Assembly: GCA_017412265.1 (NCBI GenBank)
Contig: JAFPYK010000066.1
Span: forward strand, 1 to 7,154
DNA from: Lachnospiraceae bacterium
GTDB lineage: Bacteria; Bacillota; Clostridia; Lachnospirales; Lachnospiraceae
Direction: 5' to 3'
DNA length: 7,154 nt
The translations under genes and the position numbers were made by a program. Shown in pieces: positions 4,999 through 7,154 of the stretch. The notes under the pieces were generated by a model. That model saw nothing but the letters and a program-made list of their open reading frames with translations. It was not told the DNA's origin and did no database searches. Position 1 is the stretch's first letter. Every line of letters starts with the position of its first letter.

Positions 4999-6913
4999 TT
5001 CTCTTAAATCTCTTTTCTAATTCATGCTTGCTGACGGAGATGATGACCGGCCGCCCGTGCGGGCAGTGATACGGATCTTCCAGCTTCATCAGCTGCTCGA
5101 TGAGCCTGCGCGCCTCGGCCTCCGTCAGGGTGTCTCCGCCCTTCACTGCCGCCTTGCAGGACATCGTCGCAAGCCTCGAAAGGATCATTTCCGGTGTGGG
5201 CGTTCTGCCCCCGGCCTCCTCTGCGCTGTCCAGATACTCCATCAGCAGTTCTTCCTTGTTCAGATTGTACAGGTCCGCCGGGACGGCCCGCACCTGGTAT
5301 TCCTTGCCGCCAAAGTGCTCGATCTCAAATCCGATCTCCGTCAGCAGCTCCATCTGGGACTGCAGGGCAGCCTCCTCCCTGGCGCTCAGCGTCAGGATCA
5401 CCGGCGACAGCAGCATCTGCTGCGCGAACTCCTTCTCGCGGTAATGCGCCATGGCCTGCTCGTAGAGCACCTTCTCGTGCGCCGCGTGCTGGTCGATATA
5501 GAAGAGCTCCTTGCCGTACTCGATCAGCCAGTAGGTCTCGAAGGCCTGGCCGATGATCCGGTAGCGGGAGGCATCCTGCTCCGCCATCAGATTGCCGGGC
5601 TCCTCAAACGGAAGCTCCAGCTGCACAGGCTTGCCGCTCTCCTCCGCTCTCGCGGCCGGCTCCGCAACCGGCTTCAGCTGGTTCGCGCCGCGGTCCACAT
5701 GATACAGCGGAGGCTCCTTGAGGACCTGCGGCAGGGTATCGATGTCAAATGCAAGGTTCCTGCCCGGAAGCTGGCTCACCGGCCGAACGGCTTTCAGCGG
5801 GACCTCCTCGGAGAGCCTGCGCTTCTCAAAAGGCTCCGGCGCATGCTTAGCGGCTTCCTCCGCTTCCTTCCGTTCCTTCTTCCGCTCCTCCTTCGACGAG
5901 CTCTCCACCTCAACCGTCATATTTCTCCCGGCCAGGGCCCCGGTCACCGCGCGGAACACCGCGTTCCAGATCCGGTCCCCGTCCTTGAACCGCACCTCCA
6001 TCTTGGTCGGATGCACATTGACGTCGACCCTCGTGGGGTCAATCGTCATCTGCAGCGACGTCATCGGGTAGCGGTGGCTCATCAGGTACGGCTTGTACGC
6101 CTCCTCGATGGCCTTCATGATAATCGGGCTTCGCACATACCGCCCGTTGATGAAATAATTCTCATTCGAGCGGTTTCCTCTGGAGACCACCGGCTTGCCG
6201 ATCAGTCCCCGGATGAGGATCCCGTCCTCCTCGTAGGACGTCTCCACCAGGTTCTTCGCGGTCTCCCGGCCGTAGATCTGGTAAATGACACTCTGCAGAT
6301 CTCCGTTTCCGGTCGTATGCAGCTTCACCTGGTTGTTATTTACGAATTTAAATGCGATCTCCGGGTGCGACTGCGCGAGGCGCTCCATCAGCTCCGCGAT
6401 GGTATTGCCCTCGGCGGTGTCGCTCTTTAAGAACTTCTTGCGGGCCGGCGTATTGTAGAAGAGATTGCGCACGATCACCGTCGTGCCCTCCGGGCAGCCG
6501 ATCTCCTCGAGCGATTTCTTCACGCCCCCGTCGATGCACAGGCGGATGCCGGTCAGCGCGTCTCTGGTCTTCGTCACCACCTCCACCATGCCGACGGCGG
6601 TGATGGACGAGAGAGCCTCGCCACGGAAGCCCAGGCTCTCGATCCCGTTCAGATCGGACGCGTCCGTAATCTTGCTGGTCGCGTGGCGCACAAATGCCTC
6701 TTCGACCTGGTCCGCCGCGATGCCGCTGCCGTTATCCGTCACGCGGATCAGCGACGTCCCGCCGTCCTTGATCTCCACGGTAATCACGCCCGCGCGGGCG
6801 TCGATGGCGTTCTCCACCAGTTCCTTGACCACCGCTGCCGGCCGCTCCACGACCTCGCCCGCGGCGATCTGGTTGATGGTGGCTTCATCCAGCCGATGGA
6901 TTCTTGCCTGCAT
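4991..6913 (-). CDS. mutL: DNA mismatch repair protein MutL (endonuclease type)
   Basis: MutL couples mismatch recognition by MutS to strand incision and removal. The 640-residue protein has an N-terminal GHKL ATPase domain: ENAIDA at 34-39 (Glu34 catalytic, Asn35 for Mg2+), DNGSGI at 60-65, RHATSK at 76-81 and GFRGEAL at 95-101. NVHPTKMEVRF is at 299-309. A charged, proline-containing linker spans about 335-445. The C-terminal dimerisation/endonuclease domain holds DQHAAHEKVLYEQ at 474-486 (DQHA-x2-E-x4-E, with Asp474, His476, Glu480, Glu485), SCKAAVK at 585-591, CPHGRP at 617-622 and FKR at 636-638. All metal-site motifs are intact, so it should nick DNA itself, without MutH. QMLLSP at 499-504 aligns with the clamp-binding QEMIVP of Bacillus MutL. 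The ATG at 6913 follows GAGG (6921-6924) by 7 nt and lies 12 nt after the mutS stop. The 3' end overlaps miaA by 8 nt. Confidence 0.98.
   Translation of the reverse strand: MQARIHRLDEATINQIAAGEVVERPAAVVKELVENAIDARAGVITVEIKDGGTSLIRVTDNGSGIAADQVEEAFVRHATSKITDASDLNGIESLGFRGEALSSITAVGMVEVVTKTRDALTGIRLCIDGGVKKSLEEIGCPEGTTVIVRNLFYNTPARKKFLKSDTAEGNTIAELMERLAQSHPEIAFKFVNNNQVKLHTTGNGDLQSVIYQIYGRETAKNLVETSYEEDGILIRGLIGKPVVSRGNRSNENYFINGRYVRSPIIMKAIEEAYKPYLMSHRYPMTSLQMTIDPTRVDVNVHPTKMEVRFKDGDRIWNAVFRAVTGALAGRNMTVEVESSSKEERKKERKEAEEAAKHAPEPFEKRRLSEEVPLKAVRPVSQLPGRNLAFDIDTLPQVLKEPPLYHVDRGANQLKPVAEPAARAEESGKPVQLELPFEEPGNLMAEQDASRYRIIGQAFETYWLIEYGKELFYIDQHAAHEKVLYEQAMAHYREKEFAQQMLLSPVILTLSAREEAALQSQMELLTEIGFEIEHFGGKEYQVRAVPADLYNLNKEELLMEYLDSAEEAGGRTPTPEMILSRLATMSCKAAVKGGDTLTEAEARRLIEQLMKLEDPYHCPHGRPVIISVSKHELEKRFKRIV
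5402..5419 (-). other. Clamp-binding peptide in the MutL C-terminal domain
   Basis: These bases encode QMLLSP (MutL residues 499-504), located 13 residues after the DQHA(x)2E(x)4E endonuclease motif. It has the same place and pattern as QEMIVP in Bacillus subtilis MutL, which contacts the sliding clamp and stimulates nicking. The match is by motif and position only. Confidence 0.6.
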
Positions 6914-6920
6914 CTCTCTA

Positions 6921-6924
6921 CCTC
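6921..6924 (-). promoter_or_regulatory. Ribosome binding site of mutL, adjoining the mutS stop
   Basis: On the minus strand GAGTAATGAGGTAGAGAGATG places GAGG two bases after the mutS TAA and 7 nt before the mutL ATG. A ribosome finishing mutS would therefore sit on the mutL initiation site, favouring coupled synthesis of the two repair partners. Confidence 0.65.
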
Positions 6925-6925
6925 A

Positions 6926-7154
6926 TTACTCGTGATCTATCAACAGTTTCTTCCATGCGGAGATCTGAAGGAGCGCGTCCATCGGTGTCAGCCGGTTCTC
7001 GTCCAGGTCTCTGAGCTGTGCGAGCACCTTCTCCTCCTCTTCACTCTCTTCCTTCTTCAGGTACGAGGTGTCCGGCGCCTGGTTCAGGTCGAAGAACGAG
7101 AGCTGATTCTCCATCACGTTGCGGGTCCGCCGGCTCGCGCTATGTCCCTTCTCG
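6926..7154 (-). CDS. mutS: DNA mismatch repair protein MutS, C-terminal 75 residues only
   Basis: Only the last 75 codons are inside the window; the frame is open to base 7154, so the 5' part lies outside. MutS binds base mismatches and recruits MutL. The fragment lies beyond the ATPase domain. It has a Ser/Arg-rich stretch (fragment residues 5-11), the sliding-clamp-binding peptide QLSFF (fragment 17-21, bases 7091-7105), an acidic Glu-rich linker (35-41), and the C-terminal segment ending in NRLTPMDALLQISAWKKLL (53-71). That last segment is typical of the MutS tail, where 'LTPxxAL' motifs support tetramer formation. QLSFF matches the clamp motif known from Bacillus subtilis MutS. A GTG-ATG pair at 7117-7112 could look like a start for a 63-residue protein, but the frame continues upstream with MutS-like sequence, and mutL follows directly. 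Identification rests on the tail motifs plus context. Confidence 0.93.
   Translation of the reverse strand, partial: EKGHSASRRTRNVMENQLSFFDLNQAPDTSYLKKEESEEEEKVLAQLRDLDENRLTPMDALLQISAWKKLLIDHE
7091..7105 (-). other. Sliding-clamp (DnaN) binding peptide in the MutS tail
   Basis: The codons spell Gln-Leu-Ser-Phe-Phe, followed by Asp. This matches the pentapeptide clamp consensus QL(S/D)LF and the site known in Bacillus subtilis MutS, where clamp binding targets mismatch detection to the replication fork. The role here is inferred from the family. Confidence 0.8.

Noticed and set aside
5024..6430. 468-codon open frame on the plus strand, antisense to mutL, and similar long plus-strand frames at 85-879, 1170-2012, 2017-2598 and 4180-5007
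   Set aside because: They lie opposite well-identified genes, are rich in Arg, Leu, His and Pro with no recognisable domain, and follow from GC-rich codon bias suppressing stops on the other strand.
6926..7117. A separate small gene of 63 codons starting with GTG-ATG
   Set aside because: The frame is open further upstream to the window edge, and it carries the MutS clamp motif and tail segment, so it is the 3' end of mutS.
1..7154. A new defence, mobile or biosynthetic system
   Set aside because: Every coding stretch is assigned to a conserved core family in a familiar order; there are no integrases, transposases, repeats, or unassigned gene-sized gaps.

Overview
All seven genes in this window lie on the minus strand, so the annotation reads from high to low coordinates. 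The gene order is mutS (3' end only), mutL, miaA, a PLP-dependent lyase of the YnbB / 'methionine gamma-lyase' family (PF06838), radC, mreB-like and mreC (C-terminus cut off by the left edge). The GC-rich sequence, strongly GC-ending codons, endonuclease-type MutL and gene order suggest a Gram-positive of class Clostridia, probably a Lachnospiraceae-like gut bacterium. That placement is inference from gene content and style, not from a marker comparison.

Right half (about 7154 to 2762): mutS, mutL, miaA and the PF06838 lyase are packed like a single operon. mutS and mutL are 12 nt apart. mutL and miaA overlap by 8 nt, with a TTG start for miaA. miaA and the lyase overlap by 4 nt (ATGA). MutS and MutL are the mismatch recognition and matchmaker/nicking pair of mismatch repair. 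Both carry visible sliding-clamp-binding peptides, and MutL carries the metal-dependent endonuclease motif, as expected where strand discrimination does not rely on Dam methylation and MutH. MiaA modifies tRNA position A37.

Middle (2665 to 2761): a 97-nt spacer is the only sizeable non-coding gap. It holds a convincing sigma-A-type promoter (TTGTAA, 17 nt, TACACT with an extended -10 TG) facing radC. No factor-independent terminator is visible, so read-through from the upstream operon remains possible.

Left half (2664 to 1): radC, mreB-like and mreC form the second unit, the same order as ysxA-mreB-mreC in Bacillus subtilis. MreB and MreC belong to the elongasome that directs lateral wall synthesis. 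The MreB here is divergent in its nucleotide-binding motifs, which is the most interesting point in the window.

No mobile element, CRISPR array, tRNA/rRNA gene, riboswitch or phage feature is visible. I see no undescribed multigene system: this is conserved core chromosome. The findings concern a degenerate-looking MreB ATP site, a second clamp motif in MutL, the forced TTG start of miaA and operon boundaries.
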